NCBI RefSeq assembly: GCF_003977755.1
Contig: NZ_RQWN01000003.1
Location: 62,001 to 126,000, forward strand
Length of the DNA: 64,000 nt
Direction: 5' to 3'
Origin: Haloterrigena salifodinae
GTDB lineage: Archaea; Halobacteriota; Halobacteria; Halobacteriales; Natrialbaceae
Part shown: piece by piece, positions 51,962-60,949 of the stretch
Position numbering within the stretch: position 1 is the first letter of the stretch
Layout: every line of letters starts with the position of its first letter
Position numbers and translations under genes: made by a program
Notes under the pieces: model-generated
Databases searched by the model: none
Seen by the model: only the letters and a program-made list of their open reading frames with translations
Told to the model about the DNA's origin: nothing

Positions 51962-53341
51962 ATGATCGATCGGACCTATCTGCGCGAGAACCCCGAGGAG
52001 GTACGCGAGGCCCTCGACGACCGCGGCGCCGACGTCGACCTCGACGAGATCCTCGAGATCGACGAGCGCTGGCGCGAGCTGAAGGCCCGCGGCGACGAAC
52101 TCCGCCACGAGCGCAACCAGATCACCCAGCAGATCGGGGAGCTGGTCGCCGAAGGCAAAGACGAGGAACGCGAGGAAGCGATCGAACAGTCCACGGAACT
52201 CAAATCGGAGATCGAAGACGTCGAGACCGAAGCCGACGAGCTCAAGGACGAACTCGACGAGCGGCTGCTCGAGGTTCCCCAGATCCCCGACGAGAGCGTG
52301 CCGCTCGGCGTCGATGAGCGACACAACGTCGAGGACCGGCGCTGGGGCTTCGACGACGCCCATGATCTGCCCGACGAGGTGATCCCCCACTACGATCTCG
52401 GCGAGGAGCTCGACATCATCGACGAGCAACGCGCCGCCAAGACGACCGGCTCCGGCTTTTACTTCCTCAAGGGCGAGGGCGCCCAACTCGAGCACGCCCT
52501 AATCCAGTTCATGATGGATCTCCACCGTGAGCAGGACTACGTCGACCTCTTCCCGCCGATCCCGGTCAAGAGCTCTTCGATGCGCGGCACCGGCCAGCTG
52601 CCGAAGTTCGCCGACGACGCTTACCGGCTGGGGGGCAGCAACGAGGAGGACTACGAGGACGACGATCTCTGGCTCTGTCCCACCGCGGAGGTGCCGGTCA
52701 CCAACATGTACGCCGACGAGATCCTCCTGCAGGACGACCTTCCGCTCAAACACCAGGCCTACACGCCGAACTTCCGTCGCGAGGCCGGCGAGCACGGAAC
52801 CGAGACTCGCGGCATCGTCCGCGTCCATCAGTTCAACAAGGTCGAACTCGTCAACTTCGTCGAACCCGAGGAGAGCTACGACCGCCTCGAAAACCTTCTC
52901 GACGAAGCCGAAGAGGTCCTCCGGCAACTCGGCCTCCCCTACCGCATCCTCGAGCTCTGCACCGGCGACCTCACCTTCGCTTCGGCCAAGACCTACGACA
53001 TCGAGGTCTGGGCCCCCGGCGACGATATGGACGACGGCCCCGAGGAAGGCGGCCGCTGGCTCGAGGTCTCGTCCGCGTCGAACTTCGAGGACTTCCAAGC
53101 TCGACGGGCCGGCCTCCGGTATCGCCCCGAGCGCCACGAGTCGGCGGAGTACCTCCACACGCTGAACGCCTCGGGGCTCGCGATTCCGCGCGTGATGGTG
53201 GCCATCCTCGAGTACTACCAGAACGAGGACGGCACCGTGACGGTCCCCGAACCCCTACGGCCGTACATGGGCGGTCAAGAGGTCATCGAGGGCCACGAGA
53301 AGGTCGGCGAGAGCGCGCTCGGTGCCGGCGAGCGGGAGTAA
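51962..53341 (+). CDS. serS: Seryl-tRNA synthetase (class II)
   Basis: A 459-aa enzyme of normal length. The N-terminal coiled-coil arm (about 30-110) is rich in Lys/Glu/Arg heptads (KARGDELRHERNQITQQIGELV). Motif 2 is FRREAGEHGTETRGIVRVHQF. Motif 3 is the segment HTLNASGLAIPRVMVAILEYYQ. TAEVPVTN is the Ser-binding TxE loop. It charges tRNA-Ser with serine (and feeds Sec where present). A few bp before the ATG lie in a GC-rich gap next to the divergent PhoU/TrkA-C gene. Confidence 0.97.
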   Translation: MIDRTYLRENPEEVREALDDRGADVDLDEILEIDERWRELKARGDELRHERNQITQQIGELVAEGKDEEREEAIEQSTELKSEIEDVETEADELKDELDERLLEVPQIPDESVPLGVDERHNVEDRRWGFDDAHDLPDEVIPHYDLGEELDIIDEQRAAKTTGSGFYFLKGEGAQLEHALIQFMMDLHREQDYVDLFPPIPVKSSSMRGTGQLPKFADDAYRLGGSNEEDYEDDDLWLCPTAEVPVTNMYADEILLQDDLPLKHQAYTPNFRREAGEHGTETRGIVRVHQFNKVELVNFVEPEESYDRLENLLDEAEEVLRQLGLPYRILELCTGDLTFASAKTYDIEVWAPGDDMDDGPEEGGRWLEVSSASNFEDFQARRAGLRYRPERHESAEYLHTLNASGLAIPRVMVAILEYYQNEDGTVTVPEPLRPYMGGQEVIEGHEKVGESALGAGERE

Positions 53342-53608
53342 GCGCATCTCGGCGTCTGGCAGTACCTCACTCTTTAAACGCTTCTCAGATCCGCTTCACT
53401 CGTTCTCGCTGCGACCGGCGAGCCGCTCGATTTCGATTCACACCGGCTTCGATCGAGCGGCGGCAAACCGAGCGACTCGGCGACACTTGCATGGGTTCTC
53501 GAGGTTACCTCGTCGGATTCGAGGAGCGACCGATCTGTCGAGAGATGGAGCCGGCACTCGAGGCGAAAAATAACGGAAGAAATCGCGGTTACGAGTGGCG
53601 AGTCGACT

Positions 53609-55795
53609 CTACAGGTAGTCGATGCTTGGCGGCAGCTCGAGCTTCATGCCCTTGCGCTCGCGGATCTCCATGATCTTGTCGCGCTGGAGGGAGTCGGACA
53701 TGACCTCGAAGCCGGCGTTCTCCGTGTTCCAGGAGGCGCGACCTTCGGTCGCGGAGCGGATGTCGCTCGCGAATCCGATCATCTCGCCGACGGGCGCGAT
53801 ACCCTCGACGACCATGAGGTCCCCTTCCTGGTACATGTCGTCGACGCGGCCACGACGACCCTGGATCTCGCCGGAGGCGGCGCCCATGTGGTCGTTGGGC
53901 ACGTCGATGCGGACGTCCTGCATCGGCTCGAGCATCTTGATCTTCCCGTCGATCAAGGACTTGTGGACGGCCTCGCGGGTCGCCGGGATGACCTGTGCCG
54001 GACCGCGGTGGATGGTGTCCTCGTGGAGCCGGGCGTCGTGGAGGCGGATGAGCGTCCCCTGCACCGGCTCGTTGGCCAGCGGGCCGTTGTCGAGGGCTTC
54101 CTCGAGACCCTCGACGACGAGTTCCATCGTCTCGTTGAGGTGCTGGATACCCTTCGTGTCGTCGATGAGGATGTTCGTCCCGTGGATGTGCTCGACGTTC
54201 TGGGACGTGTCCTTGTCCATGCCGGCTTCCTGCAGGGCCTCGCGGCGTTCCTGCTCGGGCATGTCCATCGAGGCCTCGCCGAGCTGGATCGTCTCGACGA
54301 GGTCGTCCGTCATCGGTTCGATGGAGATGTAGAAGCGGTTGTGGCGGTTCGGCGAGATGCCCTCGACCTCGTCGCTGGGGTTCTGGGGCTGCTCGCGGTA
54401 GACGACGATCGGCTCACCAGTGTTGACCGGAATACCCTGATTCTTCTCGATACGCTGAGTGATGACCTCGAGGTGGAGCTCACCCTGTCCGGAGATCAGG
54501 TGTTCGCCGGTGTCCTCGTTGATGTTGATCTGGATCGTCGGGTCCTCCTTGGAGACCTGTCGGAGCGTCTCGATCAGCTTCGGCAGGTCGTCCATGTTCT
54601 GGGCCTCGACAGACTTCGTGATGACCGGCTCCGAGATGTGTTCGATCGACTCGAACGGGGTCATCTCGACGCTCGAGACGGTCGAGCCGGCGATGGCGTC
54701 CTTGAGGCCGGTGACGGCGGCGATGTTCCCGGCGGGAACTTCCTCCACTTCCTCGCGCTCGCCGCCCATGTAGATGCCGACGCTCTGGACGCGGTTCTTG
54801 CCCACCGTTCCGGAGACGTACAGCTCCTGGCCCTTCTCGAGGGTACCCGAGAAGACGCGGCCCGCAGCGATTTCGCCGGCGTGGGGGTCGACCCCGATGT
54901 CGGTGACCATCAGCACGACCTCGCCGTCCTCGTCGACGAGTCGCATCGATTCGGCGAGGTCGGTCTGGTCGTCGCCGCGCCAGACCCGCGGAATACGACG
55001 GGGCTGGGCGTCGATGGGGTTCGGGAAGTGCTCACAGACCATGTCGAGCACGACGTCCGACAGCGGCGTCCGCTCGTGGAGCTCCTGGCGCTTGTCCGCG
55101 CGCTCGAGTTCCATTATCTCGCCGAAGTCCATCCCCGTCCGCTGCATCGAGGGCATGGAGACGCCCCACTTGTAGAGCGCGGAGCCGAATCCGACGGTGC
55201 CGTCCTCGACAGAGACGGTCCAGTCGTCGATGTCGTCCATATCCTCGGTCATGCCGCGGATCAGCTCGTTGACGTCGCTGATAACCGACAGCAGGCGCTG
55301 CTGCATCTCTTCGGGACCTTCCTGCAGTTCGGAGATCAGGCGGTCGACCTTGTTGATGAACAGAGTCGGCTTGACGCCCTCGCGAAGGGCCTGTCGCAGC
55401 ACCGTCTCGGTCTGGGGCATGGCCCCCTCGACAGCGTCGACGACGACGAGCGCACCGTCGACGGCGCGCATCGCCCGCGTCACGTCGCCACCGAAGTCGA
55501 CGTGGCCCGGCGTGTCGATGAGGTTGATGAGGTGGTTGGTGTCCTCGTACTCGTGAGTCATCGAGACGTTCGCCGCGTCGATGGTGATCCCGCGTTCCTG
55601 TTCGTCTTCCTCGGTGTCCATCGCGAGCTGCTCGCCGGCGGTCTCGTCGGAGATCATGCCGGCACCAGCCAGCAGATTGTCGGTAAGCGTCGTTTTCCCG
55701 TGGTCAACGTGAGCGGCGATGGCGATGTTCCGGATGTTCTCCGGTTCGTCCATCAACCGTTCACACTCTTGGACGATCTTCTTGCGTCGGCCCAT
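53609..55795 (-). CDS. fusA: Translation elongation factor EF-2
   Basis: A 728-aa EF-2 with start ATG 55795 ([15 protein letters not shown]). GTPase motifs are [10 protein letters not shown] (G1), RGITIDAA (G2), DTPGHVDF (G3) and NKVDRL (G4). The diphthamide loop [18 protein letters not shown] carries the modified histidine. Domains II-V are intact. It drives ribosomal translocation. The rps12/rps7 cluster at the other end of the 57-63 kb island suggests an ancestral str-operon neighbourhood. Confidence 0.97.
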   Translation of the reverse strand: MGRRKKIVQECERLMDEPENIRNIAIAAHVDHGKTTLTDNLLAGAGMISDETAGEQLAMDTEEDEQERGITIDAANVSMTHEYEDTNHLINLIDTPGHVDFGGDVTRAMRAVDGALVVVDAVEGAMPQTETVLRQALREGVKPTLFINKVDRLISELQEGPEEMQQRLLSVISDVNELIRGMTEDMDDIDDWTVSVEDGTVGFGSALYKWGVSMPSMQRTGMDFGEIMELERADKRQELHERTPLSDVVLDMVCEHFPNPIDAQPRRIPRVWRGDDQTDLAESMRLVDEDGEVVLMVTDIGVDPHAGEIAAGRVFSGTLEKGQELYVSGTVGKNRVQSVGIYMGGEREEVEEVPAGNIAAVTGLKDAIAGSTVSSVEMTPFESIEHISEPVITKSVEAQNMDDLPKLIETLRQVSKEDPTIQININEDTGEHLISGQGELHLEVITQRIEKNQGIPVNTGEPIVVYREQPQNPSDEVEGISPNRHNRFYISIEPMTDDLVETIQLGEASMDMPEQERREALQEAGMDKDTSQNVEHIHGTNILIDDTKGIQHLNETMELVVEGLEEALDNGPLANEPVQGTLIRLHDARLHEDTIHRGPAQVIPATREAVHKSLIDGKIKMLEPMQDVRIDVPNDHMGAASGEIQGRRGRVDDMYQEGDLMVVEGIAPVGEMIGFASDIRSATEGRASWNTENAGFEVMSDSLQRDKIMEIRERKGMKLELPPSIDYL

Positions 55796-56132
55796 ATACC
55801 CCCCATTACCGCCAGTGGGGTCAAAAGGGTAGTGTTTCGTCGCCGCCGGAATTCGTCGCGTTTCCCGGCTCCAGCGGTGGAATATCCAATTTGAGTGAGT
55901 GAATCCCTTACACAATTTGGTCGCTGTCAACCGGCCCGTCTACCGCCGAACCCGTCGTTCTACGCAGCAATCGTCAGCAAACTGTCTGATCCCGCCTACT
56001 CGCCCCTGCGAACCTGCCCGATCCCAAACTGGTTCGGAGTCGCAACCGCGCGCTACGTGGCACGCCGAGGTCGTCCGCCGCACGCGAACGCACAAAAGAG
56101 TCAAATCCTTCGACCCCTTGCTATCCGTACAC
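55796..56132. other. Divergent intergenic region
   Basis: About 337 bp between fusA (minus) and the HExxH protein (plus). The fusA side has a TATA-like CCTTTTGAC on the minus strand around 55822-55830. Several upstream in-frame ATGs on the plus strand are less likely starts. No RNA gene or riboswitch recognised. Confidence 0.45.
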
Positions 56133-56903
56133 ATGAATATACGCGTACAGGGACCGGGACCGACTTCTCCATTCCTCAGCGCCCGCGACCTCTTCGAGAC
56201 CGAGCATGACCTCTCGCTGCCGGTCGACGTCCGGCTCCGGGACGATCCCGACGAACGCACCTGGGCCGGTCACTACGACGATCGCCACGTCCTGAACATC
56301 TCGAGGCAGGCCGCCTCGAGTGCCATGGCCCGTGAACTGGCCCTCCACGAGTTCGCCCACATGGCCCGACACGAACAGGAACACCCCTCGCACACCCAGT
56401 CGACCGAGGAAGTGCTCTTCCTCGCGCTGGCCGGCAAGAGCGTTGAACGGCGGAAGCTCTCTCACTGCTACCAGATCGCCAACCACATGAAAGACATCTA
56501 CGCCGACGACATCACGCTCGCGGTCGGCCCCGGCGAGAAACTCCTCTCCTTTCTCGAGTCGAGCCTCGCGATGGCCGTCGCCGACCGCCCCGAAACTCCG
56601 TCGCGGCCCGGTTTCAAGCGCCTCTCGGCGAGTTCGGATCCCGAGATTACGGCCGTCAACGCCGCGTTCGCGCTGGCACTGGCCGAGCGTCACGACTTAG
56701 TCGCCGACGACCACCGGCTATACGACCTCGCACACGCCGCCGCGATGGACGCCCCCAACGTCGATTTCGAGGGCTTCAAACGCCGCTTTCGGGAACTCGC
56801 CCGCGACCCGGATCCGAGTACCTACCGCCAGGTTCTCGTCGATGCCACTCGCTCGTACGTCAGTAGCCCGGAGTCGCGAGCGGACGGTCCTGCGGCGGAC
56901 TGA
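56133..56903 (+). CDS. HExxH-containing DUF5781-like protein
   Basis: A 256-aa protein starting ATG 56133 (MNIRVQGPGPTSPFLSARDLFE). The central zincin-like motif ELALHEFAHMARHEQEHPSHTQS contains HEFAH (residues about 73-77), with an additional H...H in the following segment. A downstream Glu-rich helix follows. No signal or membrane segment is visible, so it would act in the cytoplasm. Its position beside fusA and near rps7 is what I recall from other haloarchaeal genomes, suggesting a translation-linked housekeeping role. The activity is not demonstrated. Confidence 0.82.
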   Translation: MNIRVQGPGPTSPFLSARDLFETEHDLSLPVDVRLRDDPDERTWAGHYDDRHVLNISRQAASSAMARELALHEFAHMARHEQEHPSHTQSTEEVLFLALAGKSVERRKLSHCYQIANHMKDIYADDITLAVGPGEKLLSFLESSLAMAVADRPETPSRPGFKRLSASSDPEITAVNAAFALALAERHDLVADDHRLYDLAHAAAMDAPNVDFEGFKRRFRELARDPDPSTYRQVLVDATRSYVSSPESRADGPAAD

Positions 56904-57035
56904 TCGACACCGACGCTCCGGCCGTAAAGCCGGTAGCCGATAGGGAGGCCGGTTCGGGCCGATTCCTCGCACGTCCAGCTTCGCTTCAACCCGAACATTT
57001 AATGTTTGATCCCGCTAACGGTCTAACATATATTG

Positions 57036-57749
57036 ATGTTTTCGCGCAATGGCTGGGGTAGCGGGTCCGGGGACGAGCAGTTCACGGCGGAGCTATCGCA
57101 GCTGAAACGCCGGGGGGCGAGCGTGCTCGTTGTCGGAGCCGTCCGAACGGAACAGCGCCAGGAGGTTAGTCAACGCCTGCTGGGGCAGACAACGTCTCAG
57201 CCGCGTCGACGCGTCCTCGTCTCGACGACCGGCGAAAGCCACACCATGTCTCACCTCGCCGACGGCGACGAGTCAGCGACGACCGCACTCGTCAACTACG
57301 AGACTCAGTCTCGGGGTGCTGCCGCCGCTAACAGCGACTCGCAGTCGATGGAATCCGTCTCCGTGCAGTCCGACAACTCCCCGACCACCGTCGCCACACT
57401 CGCCGACCTCGGAATCGCCGTCTCGAACGCCATCGAGGAGTTCGAACGTGACGCCACCAGCCTCGCACCGGGTGAGCTTCGCATCGCCGTCGACTCGCTT
57501 GTTCCGCTCCTCGAGGAGTACGGCGCCGAACGCGTCTTCAAATTCGCCCACCTGACAAACGGCCGCACCCGAGACGCCGACGGCATGATCCACTACCATC
57601 TCCCGCTGGACCGCGACTCCGACGTCGTTTCGGTCCTGACGCCGGTGTTCGATATCGTCATCGAACTCCGCGATCGAAACGGCGTCTTCCAGGAACGGTG
57701 GACGATCAACGACGGCGACCACAGCTCCGGCTGGCTCTCGATCGGATAG
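57036..57749 (+). CDS. DUF7504-like protein (P-loop-fold remnant)
   Basis: A 237-aa protein starting at ATG 57036 (MFSRNGWGSGSGDEQFTAELSQLKRRGASVLVVGAV). The opening resembles a KaiC/RecA-like or DUF835-like first strand, but the P-loop is absent (VLVVGAVRTEQRQEVSQRLLG). The next strand, RRRVLVSTTGE, and a C-terminal GRTRDADGMIHYHLPLDRDSDVVSVL...FDIVIELRDRNGVF are typical of a haloarchaeal family I recall as DUF7504. A TATA-like CATTTAAT lies near 56997-57004. It opens an AT-rich island and is 85 bp upstream of CHAT gene A. Confidence 0.72.
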   Translation: MFSRNGWGSGSGDEQFTAELSQLKRRGASVLVVGAVRTEQRQEVSQRLLGQTTSQPRRRVLVSTTGESHTMSHLADGDESATTALVNYETQSRGAAAANSDSQSMESVSVQSDNSPTTVATLADLGIAVSNAIEEFERDATSLAPGELRIAVDSLVPLLEEYGAERVFKFAHLTNGRTRDADGMIHYHLPLDRDSDVVSVLTPVFDIVIELRDRNGVFQERWTINDGDHSSGWLSIG

Positions 57750-57834
57750 TCGTAACGCCTCTCGATCGCTCGAGCGTCACGTCCACTATCTCCCGGGGCG
57801 ACCGATCACAGTTTCCCTCTCACTTGCCGATGCT

Positions 57835-59904
57835 ATGAAACCGAAATTCGAACCCCTCGACGACGGCCTCGAAATTATCGATCCGATCGAACGTCACCGG
57901 TATCGGCTGACGACTCACGAGCGAGTAGACCCGGTGCCAATAAGCACTGACGAGATTCCGTTTCCAGTTGATTCGACTGCTAAGATTTCGACTGAAACGA
58001 TAACACTCCCGTCAAGCGACCTTCTTTATATTCGGGATCAGGATGGGTTGATGATCACCGAAGTGCAGCCGGACGAACAAGCATCATTACCGGAAGATCA
58101 GTATATCATAGACTTGTCCGGGCCTATGAAGATATATGCATACGTCGATTCGACAGTTAATGTTTATTCAGACAGCGAGCACACATACATTTCCTTTGAC
58201 GATTCAACAACGGTTACTATCGGAGCGCGGTCTTTTCATACGAGACCTGCAGAAACAATCGTAACAACGACCGATCCAAGCGACGTAATGCGTGCAGTTA
58301 CAGCGTTTGGGTCCGCCCTGAAGACGACAACCCCAGAACGATCGTACCCGACGCTACGAGGCCATCCACCAAAAATCGAAATTGGAGAGGAGTTCAAGGC
58401 CCCTCGCCGGTTAGAAGATCGTGATCCAACTGTTCAGATCGAAATACCGCCGACACTACGCCATATATTCGTTATCTCCCCACTCGCGTACTATCTCGGT
58501 GCGGAGGTTATCCCAGGAAAGAGAGCACAAATCCTCACTGACGATGGTACTTCACATCTATTAGATGACAAAGGCTTCGAGGAGAGCGTTGAACGAGTAC
58601 TTAAGAAGATGTTCTTTTTAGATTGTATTGTCCGTACAGAAGGGTCAACGCCGTTACCGCTATACGAACGGCAGAAAGTCGAAAAGAAACTGGACTTCGA
58701 TATCGCACGTGTATATAGTCAGTCACTTTCTCAACAACTTAAGGCCTATCTTGAAGTACCATTTGAAACGATAGAGTCGTGTCTCCCAGATTGGAGATTG
58801 GGCATTCATATTGAACCTGGCACAGAAATCATTGAATTTCTCCCCTTCCTCGCTAATGACCTTGCAATAGTCAAAATACAAGATAAAGACGAGCAATTAA
58901 CGTCCTCGTCAAAAGGGCAGAGTGAAGCGATCGAAGAATTCGTGCGAGGAGGTGTTGATCAGCCGTCAGTTAAGATTCGAAGTTCAGAAACCCGTAGTGG
59001 GGATGAATGGAAATCACCGACACCGACGGTACGCCAGACGTGGAAACTAGGCGGAAGTTCTGCCGTTAAAAGCACGACACCACTCTCTGCATATCAGAAT
59101 AATATCGGTCGGAGTCCGCGAGAGGACCCAATCGAAATTAAAGTTATTTGTAATGATCCAGATATGCGGGAGGAATTGGAGAAAGTAAATGGAGTCTATG
59201 GTACTCGCAAGGAGCTACCATTCGATGTTACTATTTACTACGACCTCTCAATAGAAGATTTTGAATCTATATTAGCAAGTAAAAGTGATTTTCTCCACTA
59301 TATTGGTCATATAGATGGGGATGGATTCCAGTGTTCCGACGGTAAATTAGACGGTGCATCGATTGACTCTGTAGGAATGAAGGCGTTTCTACTTAATGCG
59401 TGTCAATCATACGAACAGGGGTTACAGTTAGTCAACTCCGGAAGTATCGGCGGAATAGTCACCTTTGATGAAATCGTTAATACTGGTGCAGTTAGTGTCG
59501 GTAGTATAATTGCACGACTCTTGAATCGAGGGTACCCCCTTCACGCTGCATTAGATGTTGCACGACACAAAAATGTGATCGGCAACCAATACCGGCTCGT
59601 TGGAAACGGGAAGACGACAATAACTCAATCAAAAACGGGAGGCCCTACCGTATGTTCAATAGACCGATCGAAAAAAGAAACACGTGTAACTATAAACACG
59701 TATACGACTTCGTGGGCAGGGAACGGGAGTATCTTCACACCCCACATAAATTCTGTAGACAAATATTATTTGAGCCCGAGAGAAACAAATCAAATTACAG
59801 TCTCTAATGGGGAATTAGAGGACTATCTTGCTAGAGAGCAAATACCAGTTATAACTAAGACTGGAGTTCGATGGAGCAAAAATCTCGCTGAAGAATTATT
59901 CTAG
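57835..59904 (+). CDS. CHAT-domain (caspase-like) protease A
   Basis: A 689-aa protein starting ATG 57835 (MKPKFEPLDDGLEIIDPIERHRYRL). Residues 1-400 are an unknown region: two beta-rich segments, SYPTLRGHPP near 170-178, and a helical IPPTLRHIFVISPLAYYLGAEVIPG block. The C-terminal part (about 433-580) shows CHAT/caspase-like elements: IEIKVICNDP strand, FLHYIGHIDGDGF with candidate catalytic H492, KAFLLNACQSYEQGL with C523, then SGSIGGIVTFDEIVN and a helix. The gene is visibly AT-rich (many ATA, AGA, TTA codons) next to GC-rich neighbours, suggesting foreign origin. It has a close collinear paralog (B). Substrate unknown. Confidence 0.85.
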   Translation: MKPKFEPLDDGLEIIDPIERHRYRLTTHERVDPVPISTDEIPFPVDSTAKISTETITLPSSDLLYIRDQDGLMITEVQPDEQASLPEDQYIIDLSGPMKIYAYVDSTVNVYSDSEHTYISFDDSTTVTIGARSFHTRPAETIVTTTDPSDVMRAVTAFGSALKTTTPERSYPTLRGHPPKIEIGEEFKAPRRLEDRDPTVQIEIPPTLRHIFVISPLAYYLGAEVIPGKRAQILTDDGTSHLLDDKGFEESVERVLKKMFFLDCIVRTEGSTPLPLYERQKVEKKLDFDIARVYSQSLSQQLKAYLEVPFETIESCLPDWRLGIHIEPGTEIIEFLPFLANDLAIVKIQDKDEQLTSSSKGQSEAIEEFVRGGVDQPSVKIRSSETRSGDEWKSPTPTVRQTWKLGGSSAVKSTTPLSAYQNNIGRSPREDPIEIKVICNDPDMREELEKVNGVYGTRKELPFDVTIYYDLSIEDFESILASKSDFLHYIGHIDGDGFQCSDGKLDGASIDSVGMKAFLLNACQSYEQGLQLVNSGSIGGIVTFDEIVNTGAVSVGSIIARLLNRGYPLHAALDVARHKNVIGNQYRLVGNGKTTITQSKTGGPTVCSIDRSKKETRVTINTYTTSWAGNGSIFTPHINSVDKYYLSPRETNQITVSNGELEDYLAREQIPVITKTGVRWSKNLAEELF

Positions 59905-59907
59905 CGT

Positions 59908-60033
59908 CTACGGCCCGTGGTAGAATCCGCTAGAAGCAGCGGCGGAACCTGCTTGTGAAATCGCTAGCAAGATGGTGAACAAAACGCCGATCATTCGTGG
60001 GTGGTTCTTCAGGTACTGGGTTAGGTCGTCCAT
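59908..60033 (-). CDS. 41-aa single-TM protein (DUF7503-like)
   Basis: A 41-codon frame plus stop on the minus strand: MDDLTQYLKNHPRMIGVLFTILLAISQAGSAAASSGFYHGP. It has a charged amphipathic N-terminus, HPRM, one membrane helix (about residues 14-33) and a short Ser/Ala-rich end. It matches what I recall of a haloarchaeal DUF7503 family of similar tiny proteins. It lies between the two CHAT paralogs, opposite to A and ending 3 bp after its stop. A TATA-like AAATTTATAG lies about 35 nt upstream (60063-60072). It could be a membrane target or effector of the CHAT proteases, but that is inference. Confidence 0.72.
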   Translation of the reverse strand: MDDLTQYLKNHPRMIGVLFTILLAISQAGSAAASSGFYHGP

Positions 60034-60180
60034 GGTACGCCTTAGACATACCTGCCGGAGGCTATAAATTTATTTTAATATATCAGATGAATAAATAATA
60101 GTGTTATTGATTAACACATCTGTTGGAAAATGGTTAAGATTTGACGATAGCTACGAAAGCGCTGCTAGGGCTGAAAGAGG
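60034..60180. promoter_or_regulatory. AT-rich region with a perfect small palindrome
   Basis: The gap is strongly AT-rich, with TATA elements for the DUF7503-like gene near 60063-60072. A perfect inverted repeat GTGTTA-N5-TAACAC lies at 60101-60117. It may be a regulator binding site or a terminator for the convergent-like HalX gene; the T-run expected of a terminator is weak. Confidence 0.4.
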
Positions 60181-60747
60181 TTACTCGAGCAATTGTCGAA
60201 GTGCCTGATCGAACTCATCGCGCGAAAGTTGGTCTCGAATGGCGGCTGCCCGTGCACGAGAGTCATAGAGGTCAGAAACGACGGACTGGTACCGATCGCC
60301 GACATCGAGTCCGGATTGAAGTTCGCTCTCGAGCAGCGCTCGTTCGGTCGAGAGACGGAAGAACTCGTCCATCGCCATCTCGTAGGCTTGCTGGAGAAGC
60401 AGGCGTTCGATCGTCGACTGTAAGACTTCATCGGAGAGGGGCCGAACGAGGAGTTCGTCTGCACCGCGGTCAACGGGGTCGTCGGTGGGAACGTCGTCAG
60501 CAAGCGCGAGTATCTGGGTGTTCGGTGCCCGTTGACGAAACGCGTCGAGAACGCCACGCGCGTCCGGAGTCTCGAGTTCCCAATCGAGAATGAGAAGATC
60601 GTAACTCTCGTCGATCTGATCGAGGATCGACCGATCGAAGTCGGCCTGTCGAACCGTTGCCGCGATTCGTGCCTGATCGGTACCCAGATCAGGAAGGGAA
60701 AGGGTAGGATGGACGACGAACAGTCGAGAGGTAGATTTCAACAACAC
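60181..60747 (-). CDS. HalX-domain response-regulator-like protein with degenerate receiver
   Basis: A 188-aa protein. I start it at GTG 60747 (VLLKSTSRLFVVHP) because the longer frame uses a TTG. Residues about 8-108 resemble a receiver: phosphoacceptor position D55 in LLILDWELET is present, but the usual N-terminal acidic pair is not obvious and the invariant lysine is Arg (LLVRPLS, R102). The C-terminal ~75 residues (LLLQQAYEMAMDEFFRLSTERALLESEL...DQLSRDEFDQALRQLL) form the HalX coiled-coil-like domain. It lies divergently from CHAT B, so it may sense or control the island. An AT-rich TATA near 60782-60790 is upstream. Confidence 0.78.
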   Translation of the reverse strand: MLLKSTSRLFVVHPTLSLPDLGTDQARIAATVRQADFDRSILDQIDESYDLLILDWELETPDARGVLDAFRQRAPNTQILALADDVPTDDPVDRGADELLVRPLSDEVLQSTIERLLLQQAYEMAMDEFFRLSTERALLESELQSGLDVGDRYQSVVSDLYDSRARAAAIRDQLSRDEFDQALRQLLE

Positions 60748-60949
60748 AGTACCTACCAATACTGGGAGGGCAGATACTATTAAATGTGATTAGGTACGAA
60801 CGTGGACCTCCGACTACGTACTCGAATATATGAGTTGACGACTAGTAAAATATATAGAATAGCCGTAACTTATACTGTATCTAGTCGATATCTAATTTGA
60901 TACGGAATATGGCGTGTTCCCGAGCGTCTTTCACCAAACTTCACAATCG

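Noticed and set aside
53888-55894. 668-aa plus-strand frame opposite fusA
   Set aside because: It is a GC-codon artefact antisense to EF-2; all EF-2 motifs read on the minus strand.
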